Shown here: piece by piece, positions 44,340-55,300 of the stretch | How positions within the stretch are numbered: the first letter of the stretch is position 1 | Layout: each line of letters opens with the position of its first letter | NCBI RefSeq assembly: GCF_030272615.1 | Contig: NC_081405.1 | Span: forward strand, 608,706,677-608,770,676 | Reading direction: 5' to 3' | Source of the DNA: Cryptomeria japonica | Lineage: Eukaryota; Streptophyta; Pinopsida; Cupressales; Cupressaceae | Length of the DNA: 64,000 nucleotides | Notes under the pieces: model-generated | Told to the model about the DNA's origin: nothing | Databases searched by the model: none | The model's input: the letters and a program-made list of their open reading frames with translations, nothing else | Translations under genes and position numbers: made by a program

Positions 44340-45620
44340 TCAAATTATTGCAATATTAAAAACTTTCTCTTCTCACTAGTCATGTGATCTGAGAATCCAC
44401 TATCTATGACCCATTCATCTTTCTCTTTAATTTTTACAGCTAAATTGTTTTCTTCAGTATGAGTTATTTAAATGACAGATTTCAGAGAATCAACCTTGAT
44501 AGCAATAAAGACCCAATCTTTTCCATAGAGAGCTCCATTACCAGATCCACTCACAGGTTCATCATAATAATAATAATCATCATCATCATCATCATCATCA
44601 TCAGTAATACCAAAATCATCATCACCAACATAATAACATGATTTATCCTTATTCCTTCCAAATCTAGGTGTACTCTAATATTCAAGATTAGGCTTATAAT
44701 TCCTCACAAATATTTCATGATTCCTAGCAGCTCTTTTAGAAAATCTAGAAGAAAAATGACCAATCTTATTACATGAAAAATATTTAAAAGGGACTTTTTC
44801 TTCATACTTACTTTGAGCTAGTTCTTTAGGAATTCTTCTATAAATCAAGGCTTCTAGTAGTTCAAGTTCTCTTTCTTCTTTCTCAATTTCCTCCATATCC
44901 TTAGCATACATCTCCTTCTAATCTATCTTATCCTTACTGGAGGCGGATGCTTTAAATATAGTCTCAGTTTTAGCAACACTCTAATCTCCAAGTTCTTCAA
45001 GTTCAAAAGTAGTCAATTTCCCAAGTAATGTATCTTTGGTCATAGGGGTGCCTGACATTGTTCGGAGTTCATTGATAGCAGTAGTATTCATCCTATAAGC
45101 CAGAGGTAGAACCCTCAAAACTTTTGACACTATCTCATCCTCACTAGCTGATCTGCCACAAGATTTGATACCCATGATAATCTTACTGACTCTATCCATA
45201 AAAGAACTTATCTTCTCATCTTCTTCCATCTTCAAATTAAGCAATATTTACTGCCTGGTCACCTTCATAAAGAGTTTAAAGCATCAACTAGATCTTCTTA
45301 AAATTCTCTAATTCTATGAATTTCAATAGCTTTTTATCATATATGATGCTCAAAAATGCTTATTTTTCTCTCACATCAGCTTCAACTATCCTTTATTCAT
45401 CAGCAGGTGCTAGTGTTCCAGAATTAGGATCATGAGGTATACATCATTTCTCCATCATCTACCAAACTTCAGCTCCAAGACATTTGAGATGAATATTCAT
45501 TTTCTCCTTCCATATTTTATAATTAGTACAATCAAATCTAGGACTCTCCTTTTGGTATAGATTGAATGTAGAACTTGATGCTAATGCCAATGGATCTCCT
45601 CAAGTGGTTAAGCTTCTGTA
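44340..45620 (-). pseudogene. gag and protease region of copia C
   Basis: UBN2-type Gag blocks: LNLKMEEDEKISSFMDRVSKIIMGIKSC, KVLRVLPLAYRMNTTAINEL and TLLGKLTTFELEELGD (45244-44981), then a degraded knuckle FKYFSCNKIGHFSSRF (about 44800-44750; first and last Cys changed). An Asp/Tyr tract encoded by (ATC)n/(ATA)n lies at 44561-44604, then the protease region with stops. Confidence 0.82.
44561..44604. repeat. ATA/ATC trinucleotide microsatellite in copia C gag
   Basis: The plus strand reads ATA repeats followed by about nine ATC/CAT repeats. On the minus strand it keeps frame and encodes a run of Asp followed by Tyr. Copia B has only EEYYDD at the equivalent place. Confidence 0.92.
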
Positions 45621-45645
45621 GAGAAGACCTTTCTCTGATACCAAT

Positions 45646-46865
45646 TGTTAGAATGAAATGATACCAAGAGTAAACAGAGAGGGGGTGATGAATTAGTTTA
45701 CTCACAAGTACAACAATTAATTCAATTATAAACCTTATAACAGAGCACAACACAATGAAAGCTATAACATGAAAGCACGACACACATAACGCCAATATTT
45801 TGATGTGGAAAAATTGGAAAGGGAAAAACCATTTGGGAAACCCTAAAGATAATTAGATGAATACTCTATAGTAGTATTGTGTATAATTACAATGCGGTGT
45901 GCACTTACAAAAAGGCCAATAGCCTAGAGCACACTTCTCATCACAAAAGGAACTGTCACTGACTTACATAAACATCGGACTACAATCCGGAATGAAATGA
46001 ACTATGAAAGTAGCATCTACTAATCCTTGAAACAGTTCTGATTAAGCACTGATGTCTGCTCTGCAATACAAAACCTTTCCAACCTGCACTAGAATGATAT
46101 GACTCTATTCTCACATAATCCTTTGATAATGAAGACATAACCATCCTTTTCTGACAATCACATGAATAAGTCACCTATAAGTACAGATCATCAACCTTAT
46201 TTACAAGGTGAGCTAAACCCTAAACCCATAAACATATAAATACAAAAAATATATCACACAGTACTACCAAACCAATATTATGATTTACATTACATAGCAT
46301 GGACCTAATTCAAGTATCCAAACAATTATATCTGCTAGAAATTCCGCTAAGAAAAAAATCCAACACACTTCACCAATTGGTAGAAACTCTCAATGAAATA
46401 AGAGAAAGATTAACCCGATTCAAATAGGACCATCATAACAAAATGCCATCCAATACAAAGTCACCAAATGCTCGGAACACAATCAAGAAACACCTTCAGC
46501 ATGATAGAAGCTGATTCCATAAGCCAGACCCAAAATCCACTAACCCAATCACCAAATAATGCTCTCTGGTAAAGCTAACTAGGAAAACTAGAAGCTAGCC
46601 GGTAAAGCCAGAAGCTAATCGATATCGGTAAATACCAAAAGCCATAACAACCAAAGCACCAAATTATGAACCATCAAAATATAGCAAGCATACAACCATC
46701 TAGAATAAGCATCCAAAACCGATTCCAAATATCTGATCATACCAGATCATAATTATAGTTGAAACCAAGAAGATCACAAAGACTAATTGGGATAGATCCA
46801 ACTGGGATAGTCTCCAACCGAGATATAGTGTTGACATCAATGACAAAACTTAACCAAATCCAACA
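45646..46865 (-). repeat. 5' LTR of copia C
   Basis: Begins on the plus strand with TGTTAGAATG at 45646, two bases from the primer site. Near 46865 it lacks about ten bases that the other LTR has (between AAATCCA and CAACA). Confidence 0.9.
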
Positions 46866-47016
46866 TAAACTTCTACTATACCATCCTTTTGGAAATACTT
46901 CAAGATCTCCACAATAAAACTCAACAATACTAGAACACTCAGATAGTGATATCAAACACAATACAATATGGGTTAATGTCAATGACAACAAAGGACAACA
47001 ACTCTAGTTTCCAACA
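46866..47016 (-). repeat. 5' LTR of copia A, right segment
   Basis: It matches 27314-27451 (TTCTACTATA, CTCAACAATACTAGAACACTCA, GACAACAA, AGTTTCCA(A/G)CA). It completes the LTR interrupted by copia C and ends AACA at 47016. Confidence 0.75.
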
Positions 47017-49844
47017 CCATTCCATGAAGAGTGAAAGACAAATATAACATTTCAATTAAGCATTCTATTTTAGATCTAGCCTTTTAGCTATCAAGGCATT
47101 ATTTCCTTTTTATTTCAATTCATCATGGGATTTATTCCAAACCTAGGGTTTGACCTAGGCAAACCCTTATCAATCCAAAATAATTTTCCCCTCTCATGTG
47201 TGTAGGTGACAAATTCTATAGAGAACGAATACAAAACTAGAAAGTGTAGCCTAAGACACAAAGAACTAGATTTTGAAGAAGTTAAAAGACTAGATCAAGG
47301 TCACCTAATATTAGTGATTGACACTTTTCTAACAAACTTAATTGGAATTATTTTTAATATTTGTATGTAATACTTTTGGGTCAAGGTTGCCTAGCATCAT
47401 TCATCTATATTTCCAAGATCATATTTTTGATAGAGTTTCCTCTCTACTTCTCATTTATAAACCTATACTTTGTTTTTGCATATCTATTTTTAAATTGTCT
47501 ATGCAAGATAATCATTTTCAATTTCACATCATCTATTGTACTTCTTGCATTTCAATCATTTCATATCAAGTTAGGTAAGTGAACCCAATTTGTGTGTAAC
47601 CCCTTTGTTAATGTGTAATAAGTGGTTTTGATTTCGTTGATTACATATTTAAACTTGTGAATGTCATTTTTTAACATTGCAATAACAAAATAAACTCTAG
47701 CTCAATATTGACATGGTAGGAATTTACGCTGGAAGCCTCATATGCACAATAGTAAAAAATTAAAAGCAATTCAACCATGCATTTACAAACAATGAGCAAT
47801 ATATTAGATGATATCCTTCCAACATTTAATATAAAAAATTTCATGAGTATGACATGGCTCAATATTTGAAATTGTTTGAATATTAGGTAATGCTGATAAA
47901 TGACTCAATAAGGAGGTGTTGAGGCAAAATTATGTCTTATATGGTTTAAGCACCACAACTTGTTATTTGGTACAAAACCAAATCCAAAACTTGTCATAGA
48001 GAAAAATTTTCAATAATTGAAACTATCTAGTAAAGGAAAAGATATATTATGGCAACATGGACCTATCAAAATATTTAAGAATTCTTTCTCTACCTAAGCA
48101 TAATTTTTTTCACACATAAATGGGAAATAACATTGATACTAGCCAACATTCATATCAAAAGGCACACTTTGTAATGCATCTATTACCAAGATTCTCTTTC
48201 ACACGCTATCCATATAAAAGTTAGATAGTTACATATTTTTAAATGCTAGTTAGAATATATTAAAATCCACACAAATGATCCCAAATAAAATGAGAAGTCC
48301 TGACTCTAAAAATCATTTCCAAAGAAGAGATAACTAAAATGTATAATTGGAAGCATAAACATTGAAAAACTTGAGAGAGTGTCTATTAGTATTAAGGAGG
48401 ACCCATAAAGAACAATTCATGGGGTCACATACAAGAGCCACTATGTGTTGATAATCCTTAAAATATGAATATGAATTTTATTCCATGACCTTACCCATGA
48501 TCACTATGCAAAAAGAGACTATTTAGCCATACGAAATGAAAAATATTATAATGAATGAACTTTATAATTATCAAATTCTATTTATAAAAGATGTTGAATT
48601 TGGAATAACATTATTTAAAATTATGGATGATGCATTTTTTTTAAAGTTAGAAAGACCTCAAACACTATGTGTTGATAATCCTTAAAAGATGAATGTGAAT
48701 TTTTTTCCATAAACTAATGGATGATGACTATGGAAAAAGTGACTATTTGGCTATATGGAAGGAGCAATGTTACAAAAGATGAACTCTATATTTATCAAAT
48801 ACTATAAATAAAAGATGTTGAGTTTGGTATAAGTTTGTTAAAAAATTTGCATCGTGTATTTCATTTTAAGGCTAGGAATCTAACCTCAAACATTCTATAA
48901 AATAAAGTTTATGGAAGATCTGATTTGCGGGAAATGTCATCTTATGAAGCAAGGATTAATCAATACATTTGACAACATTACCTTGAGTTGAGTACCAACT
49001 ACATATTTTGGATAATTGGAATTTGAAACCTTAGGCCCAATAGCCAATGATTAAGGAATTTCACATTTATCTCAAGAGTTACAAACATTTATTTTTATTG
49101 CTCTTGATAATCTACCTATCACCAATTTTTTTAGTAGGATATTAGCATTCATAACAATTGTTTAGAAAAATTAAATAAATGACCCTTTGGGTAAGGCTCT
49201 TAGTTCCTATTTTACTTTGATTGATTCATTAAGGTGTTTTGACATGTCATCCTCAACTCAAATCCTTTTTCAAGAGCAACCTAAAGGAGTCACTGATGCT
49301 CAACATCTAGTATTTGCCCCCATCTGACTATAATGTAAGCTAGGAAGGAGCAAGCTAATAAGAGGATACTAGGGAATTCAACTTGGAGAGAATCTTCCTC
49401 ATAATCAACAAACTCTTGATTGGACAAGATAAATATAACATAGAAAAACCAACGTAGTATTGACCACGCTAAAAAAAGAGCTTAGCAAACTTGACATCAA
49501 TAATTACATAAAGAAAGAGAATTTTAATAAGACTTTGGATAGCCTTCACACAAACCCTATTAAGAATCTAGGTAGAGTTTATTCAAGTCTCTATTATATA
49601 TTCAAATGAACTTCTACCAACCAAATATTGTATAAACAATAATTTTTAAACCATTTACCTAAATTTTCTAACTCATTCACATAAAACAATATTATTAAGA
49701 ATTGAATAATCTCGTGAAATAATAGGAGGTTGTAAAGACTTTTGAAACCCACTTCCTTACATTTCCAAACCAATCTTTTTACCGAATCATCAAATAGTAG
49801 ACTACTTTAATAAGGAATTTGTACTCTATAACAAATATATGGCT
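47017..49844. other. AT-rich non-coding stretch
   Basis: No gene is visible on either strand. It contains a tandem duplication of about 224 bp (48439-48892), listed separately. Confidence 0.65.
48439..48892. repeat. Tandem duplication, two units of about 224-230 bp
   Basis: Unit 1 (48439-48662) and unit 2 (48663 to about 48892) both begin CACTATGTGTTGATAATCCT and share TATCAAAT, TAAAAGATGTTGA and ACCTCAAACA in the same order, with many substitutions between them. Confidence 0.85.
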
Positions 49845-50252
49845 TTACCCAAATACTACCATAGGACCATCAAATTTTACAACACCTTTCTTATAAATAA
49901 TATTCTCGTGACAACTTGAGAGCAGGCCCCTCTCTGGATTATGAACAACTAAAAAAGGTTGAGTTGAACACCTATCCGTATCATTCATTAATGTAGAAAT
50001 TGATGTAGGGCCAAAATGAAACTGTTTTGAGTCAATCCTAATCATCCGGTCAAGACATTGAGTAGTAGCGCCGCGGCCCGCACTAATTTTTGCAGACGAT
50101 AGGCGAACGTCACAGGGGAGGGAAACGATCCTTCACTTACTACCACAATCTGATAAGACCACATATACCAGAGGACAACAAAAGCACATGGCAGTACTCA
50201 AATTTTCAAGCCAGAAAAGCATAGATTCTATTCAAAAGTCCTTAATTGCAAT

Positions 50253-50508
50253 CGATCTCGGTATGCACGTTCAATATGTCTGCAAAATTATTATCCTTGA
50301 AAAAATTGTCTGCTTATGTAACCTCTGACATGATCACCTTAAACGGAAAATGATAAACATTTTGAACGGCACTCAAAACTCGATTCGGTATGCATGTTCA
50401 GTAAATCTGAAGAATTATTTATGTTTGAAGGAATCGTCTGCTTGTGTAACTTGTGACATAAGAAGATTAAATCGAAAATGATAAACAATTTGAACGGCAC
50501 TCAGAACT
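50253..50508. repeat. Tandem duplication, two 128-bp units
   Basis: Units 50253-50380 and 50381-50508 both start CGAT(C)TCGGTATGCA and end GAACGGCACTCA(A/G)AACT, with shared TGTCTGCTT-like, TGTAAC and AAAATGATAAACA blocks. They lie just after a GC-rich patch (50068-50110, GCGCCGCGGCCCGC). Confidence 0.88.
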
Positions 50509-50844
50509 CGATTAATGAGGGAAACGCTAAAAAGTAGATTAGAGCATGCGAATTTTTTAAAAGATATGCAGTTGAAATAAAATTTTAATTTAGATACTCT
50601 ATTTTTATATTGTTGAAATTTGGGAGACTTAATAGCTTTCTTAATTTCAAATAAATGAATCACAAAGATCATTAAATAGATATATTTATATAAAGATGTG
50701 TTTCATGTATGACATACCATGGTGCACTAAAAAAATGTGACTAAATACAGTTCATTTTTCAACATGTTTTCATAAATTTTATTTTATCTCGTAACACAAC
50801 CTAATTAGATGATAGAGCCCACCTTTAATAAATAGGTTTAATAG

Positions 50845-52340
50845 CTACCCATTTACAAATGAAGAACATTTTATATCAATATCCTTTCTTAAACATTTAG
50901 TAAAAATATTTGCAAGCTTCTCATTGGTTGTTGTATAGGCTAGTTCAATTTCCTTATTAAGAACATGTTCATGAATTAACTGATGGTACACTTCGATATG
51001 TTTTGTACAAGCATGGAACACTAGATACATAACCATCATCAACACACTTTAATTATCACAATATGCTATTGTGGGATGATGTTGTGGGTGTTCAAGGTTT
51101 TCAAGAAGTCATCTAAGTGATATTGATTCAAAAGTTGTCACAACGAGTGGCTTGTATTCTACTTCATTTGATGACGAAACAACATTAGGTTGCTTCTTAC
51201 AAACTCTATGAGATAATAGCATAACATAGACTAAAGAAAGAACCAAAAGATGATTTCATAGAGTCTAAGCAACCTGCCCAAACTAAATTTAAAAAATGAA
51301 CAAGTTTGAAATCTTCATTCTTCATATAATCCAATTAAAAAAATTATGCTCACTCAAGATATCTCTGAAATCACTTTGTAGCTAACCAATGACTATGTCA
51401 TATGAGCCATGAATTGAGTCAATATTCCAACTACAATAGATATCTTGGGATGAGTGGTAGTTAAGTAAATCAAATTTCCTCTCAAACTCCAATATAGGGT
51501 TTCATTGATTGATATATCATTTCTATCTTTAGTAAACTTAATTCCTATAACTATTGGTGCTGATGAAGCTTTACAAACTAGCATTTTAATCATGCGAGAA
51601 TTTATTTGGTGTACTTCATTTGAGAGATATTTTTCTAGGTATTTCTCACACTTCAATTCTAAGAATGTAATGAGGTAATCTAAGATCAAACATCTCGAAA
51701 TTGATCACCATATTATTTTCACATTTTGTATTAATGATTGATTATTCCCTGTAATGAGTAAATAATTAACACATAACACTATAAGAAATACCTTGTTGTA
51801 AACACATTTAATGTATAAATTTGGATCAGTAGAAAAAATTTTAAATTCCCTTTGAAGAAAGTACTTATCAATCGTTGAATACCAATCTCTTGCAGATTGT
51901 TTCAAATAATATAGAGTCCCATTTAAGTTACACACCATGTGTTCAAAGTTTTATTTTTCAACTAATTCGAGAGATTATGTGGCATGTAACTCATCGAAAA
52001 AATTTATATTTATGAATGCACTTTTGACATCGATTTGGTAAATTTATTAACTATGATGGGAAGCAATTGCTATCAATATTTTAATTGTGATAATCTTTGT
52101 AAATGAAGAAAAATTTTCCTCATAATCAACACCTACAACTTGGTTCTAGCCTTTGGCTACCAATCATGCATTATTCTTTTCATTTGAGCCATCAAATTTA
52201 AACTTGATTTAAATACCCATTTACAATTAATTACTTTGTTACCAATAGTTAGAGGAACTAAGTCTAGCTTTTGAATTTGATGAATTTTATTTATTTGTTG
52301 ATTCAATTGCATATTTCTATTGGTCTTCCTTTATTTATTC
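50845..52340 (-). pseudogene. Copia D pol fragment (RT and RNase H)
   Basis: Decayed blocks in order on the minus strand: KVINCKWVFK, a changed YQIDVKSAF, YYLKQSARDWY and VLCVNYLLITG (the usual YVDDLLITG, so both catalytic Asp are lost). Then come FLELKCEKYL, a KFTKDRNDISINETLYWSLRGNLIYLT block and RNase H (ACTKHIEVYHQLI, LANIFTKCL). No LTRs are recognised. It is a different copia lineage from B and C, judged by YYLKQSARDWY and LLITG. Confidence 0.82.
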
Positions 52341-54007
52341 ATCACAAGGTCTTAGTTAGTGGGTAGCTAGAACACTTGACATGAATGGATAACAAGCTTC
52401 ATATTCTTGTTGTCTATTAGATTCTTTTCTACCATATTATCATCTTCTTAAAGGAATATTATTCACAAAATGGTTCCTTAAACTTGCAATAACAAAAGGC
52501 TACTATTAATAAATGAGTGTCGGGTGTGCAAGTAAGACACTCCCATTACAAGGACCTAGGGGCATGCCCACTTGGTGCGAGATCTAGGGGCTACATTCCT
52601 TGGTGATATTTTAGGGGAAATGCCCCCAAAATCTACATTTTTGTATGATTTATCATTGTCAATCATGACCATTTGTCATTAGGTCTTACATCTAACAATG
52701 GATATTATGTGTTCTTTATTCATCCTAGAAGGAAACCCTATTTTATGAGGCAGTTATAATATGGCCATGTATTGTAAGAATTTGATAGCTGTTGAGTTAC
52801 ATCTAGATACCTATCTGGTGATCATTGAAGCCCGGAGAATTGGCTCAGTCAAATTCATTTCACCCTCAATATAATATTTTATGTGAAATATAGGATTACT
52901 TATTTACATATCTAAATTAGTGAAATCTTATTTTCTACCATTACAAAAGATAACATAAAATGTGTAAGTAGAGACACATACATACACAAACACATATACA
53001 TATACTTATACTCCTATCAAAAGAATATTTGAATTTCTATAACTAACTTTTATTTTACTTAGTAATTTTTTTATACTTATGTGATATTCAATATGCAAAT
53101 ATTAGATATTATTTATATCAAAAGTTGTGTGAAATTACTTTCTTTGATCTAGATTAAGAGAAAGGTGTGTGAACATAATGACCATATAATTTTTATTTAA
53201 ATTTTTATTTATAAAAAGTTTGGCCAAAGTAATGAAAAAATGATTGCATGTACTTTTTTCTCACCATGTCTAAAGATTCAAATTAATTAGACAAATCATA
53301 CATCGGTAGAATTTATATATAAGTTGTATGACATATTATTTACATTAGTAAATCTTTGTAAATCCTACTCACAAAAATTGTAGGACTACTTGTATTATGT
53401 TCTCCTAATTATAGATTAGGGTATCTCTTAGTTTATATAAAGAAATTTATTGTAGATTGTTTACTCATTTTGTAATCTTTTATTTTGAGGAATATATTAT
53501 ATCCTTCTTGATGAACTCATTTGTAGAAGGTTTTCTTTGTTTTTTGTTTCATCTTGAAGGTTTTTTTTTGGAAAATTAAATAAGATATATCATAAAAAAT
53601 ATTAGTCCCTATAGAAAAATACATGAATAACTCATTGAAGAAAAAATAAGCATAGTCCCCAAAGTAAAAAATATATCATCCTCCTAAAGTATTGTTTCTC
53701 TAATATTCATATAAAACCATCTTTTGGAACCGTAATTAATAATATCTATCTCTTCTAGATTCCATCAATCTAAAAAGAGGACCATTATCTATTTTATTTT
53801 TGTAAGTCTAGTTTAAGCTTTCTATACACATAAAAGGTTGTATAAAATAAGGAAACCAAAAGCTAAGGGAAGAGCTATAAATTTAAACAAAAGGGAAGTT
53901 TATTATCTTTCTTTGATTAGAAACAAATAGATGTGTTTCAGAAAAATATTTTATTTTCTTTAATAATATGAATTATTTTTTAATATTTCTTATGATTTTA
54001 TTGTACA
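52341..54007. other. AT-rich stretch, possible old LTR remnant
   Basis: No coding potential. At 53430-53480 a TATA-like TTTATATAAAG is followed about 35 bases later by a TTGTAATCTTTTATTTTGAG stretch, as in a copia LTR, but no partner or boundaries are found. Confidence 0.4.
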
Positions 54008-55300
54008 TGTTGAGCTAGTTGAATAAACCAGAATATTGAAAAGGGGTGGGGGGCGAATTAGTATTCCCACAATATCTAAAAATTTTACTAATATATTAAT
54101 TCAATTAAGCTCATCAACATGAAATAGAAAATGCATAATAAAATAATAGAATAATATAACCACAACTTGAATATCAGATTTATATGTTGAAAACCCAAAT
54201 GTGAAAAGCCACATAGAGTGTTCTCTCTTAATATAATATAACTAGTTATATGGTGTTTACAAAAAGGGGTGACTCATTACAGGATGATGCATTGCCATAT
54301 TACAAAAGCGGCTCACTACTGAAATTCTCAGTTCAATAGATATTGAGATAAGTAAATTTGTATCTCCTAATGCAAGGGGTCAATTCTAGGTTAAGCTCAA
54401 ATAACAACTCATAAAAATCAAAGAAGATCAAGTAAATGACCACTCTACCACTATCCACAATCACCTACAACAACTCCGGTAAGGGATTAGTGCACTACTC
54501 TACTGAACCAACCACTTGTAGTAGCTTTCGTAAGGGATTACTGCAATATGTTTTGCACTCTGACTCTTCTATATATTCCTTCACTCATAAAACTGCTTCT
54601 CTTACTGCAATTGCTTTGCTATCCATATTTGACACTTCTTTCTCTGCTAAATCATACACATGTAACACACTCATCCAACACATCTTTACATCTACTAAAT
54701 GCACACACATATTGAAAAGCTCATACACCAAGATAATATGTTGTCGAAACACAAATGATTTACACAATAAGATGCTGCTCGGATCAACTTGTTATCCAAT
54801 AAAGCCTTGACCAAAAGTATGATAAAAATGTCGATCTTCACTTGTTCTCTTACATGCTTCCTTCTCACATTTCATTTAAAGATGCATATACCTTAATTAT
54901 CAAAACAAAATAGGGATCTACTACACCCATAGATACGGACCCATGAGCACAAATCTCCAAGCACAACAACTTCTAACTCCAAGATATAGATACCACAAAT
55001 ATCAGAACATAAATCACAATAGATACATAGCTTATATAACTACTATCACCGATACCGAACCTCACATAGCTGATATCAGAATATGATACCAACCAAGATA
55101 AGAACAACTTAGGATTTTAGAGCTGATGATTTTACAGAAATGACACCAATAGATTATCTATGCCTTATTTCTTCATATAACATACCTTTCTTCCATTGAT
55201 GCTCGACCAACAATACCAAAATTGCTTCCAATAGCATACCACATCTAGTCCTAAATGGATAACCAAGTTTGATATCAATTAAAATAATGAAAATATTCAC
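54008..55300 (-). repeat. Probable solo LTR or LTR fragment, copia B/C-like
   Basis: It begins TGTTGAGCTAG and then follows the same layout as the LTRs of copia B and C: a GGGGTGGGGGGCGAATTAGT block, then ATGTTGAAAACCCAAATGTG like the GTGGAAAACCCA block, then TTACAAAAAGGGGTGACTC. No internal genes lie to either side. The right end is an estimate. Confidence 0.45.

Larger units (their letters stand above)
39903..46865 (-). mobile_element. Ty1/copia element C, inserted in LTR of copia A
   Basis: LTRs lie at about 39903-41094 and 45646-46865. The primer site TGGTATCAGAGA lies at 45643-45632 and the polypurine tract CCAAAGGGGGATAT at 41108-41095. Gene order gag, protease, integrase, RT, RNase H is on the minus strand. 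The element is similar in family to B. The 5-bp target duplication is not clear, and some LTR A sequence present in the 27010-27451 copy is missing at the junction. It is 6963 bp long and inactive. Confidence 0.92.
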
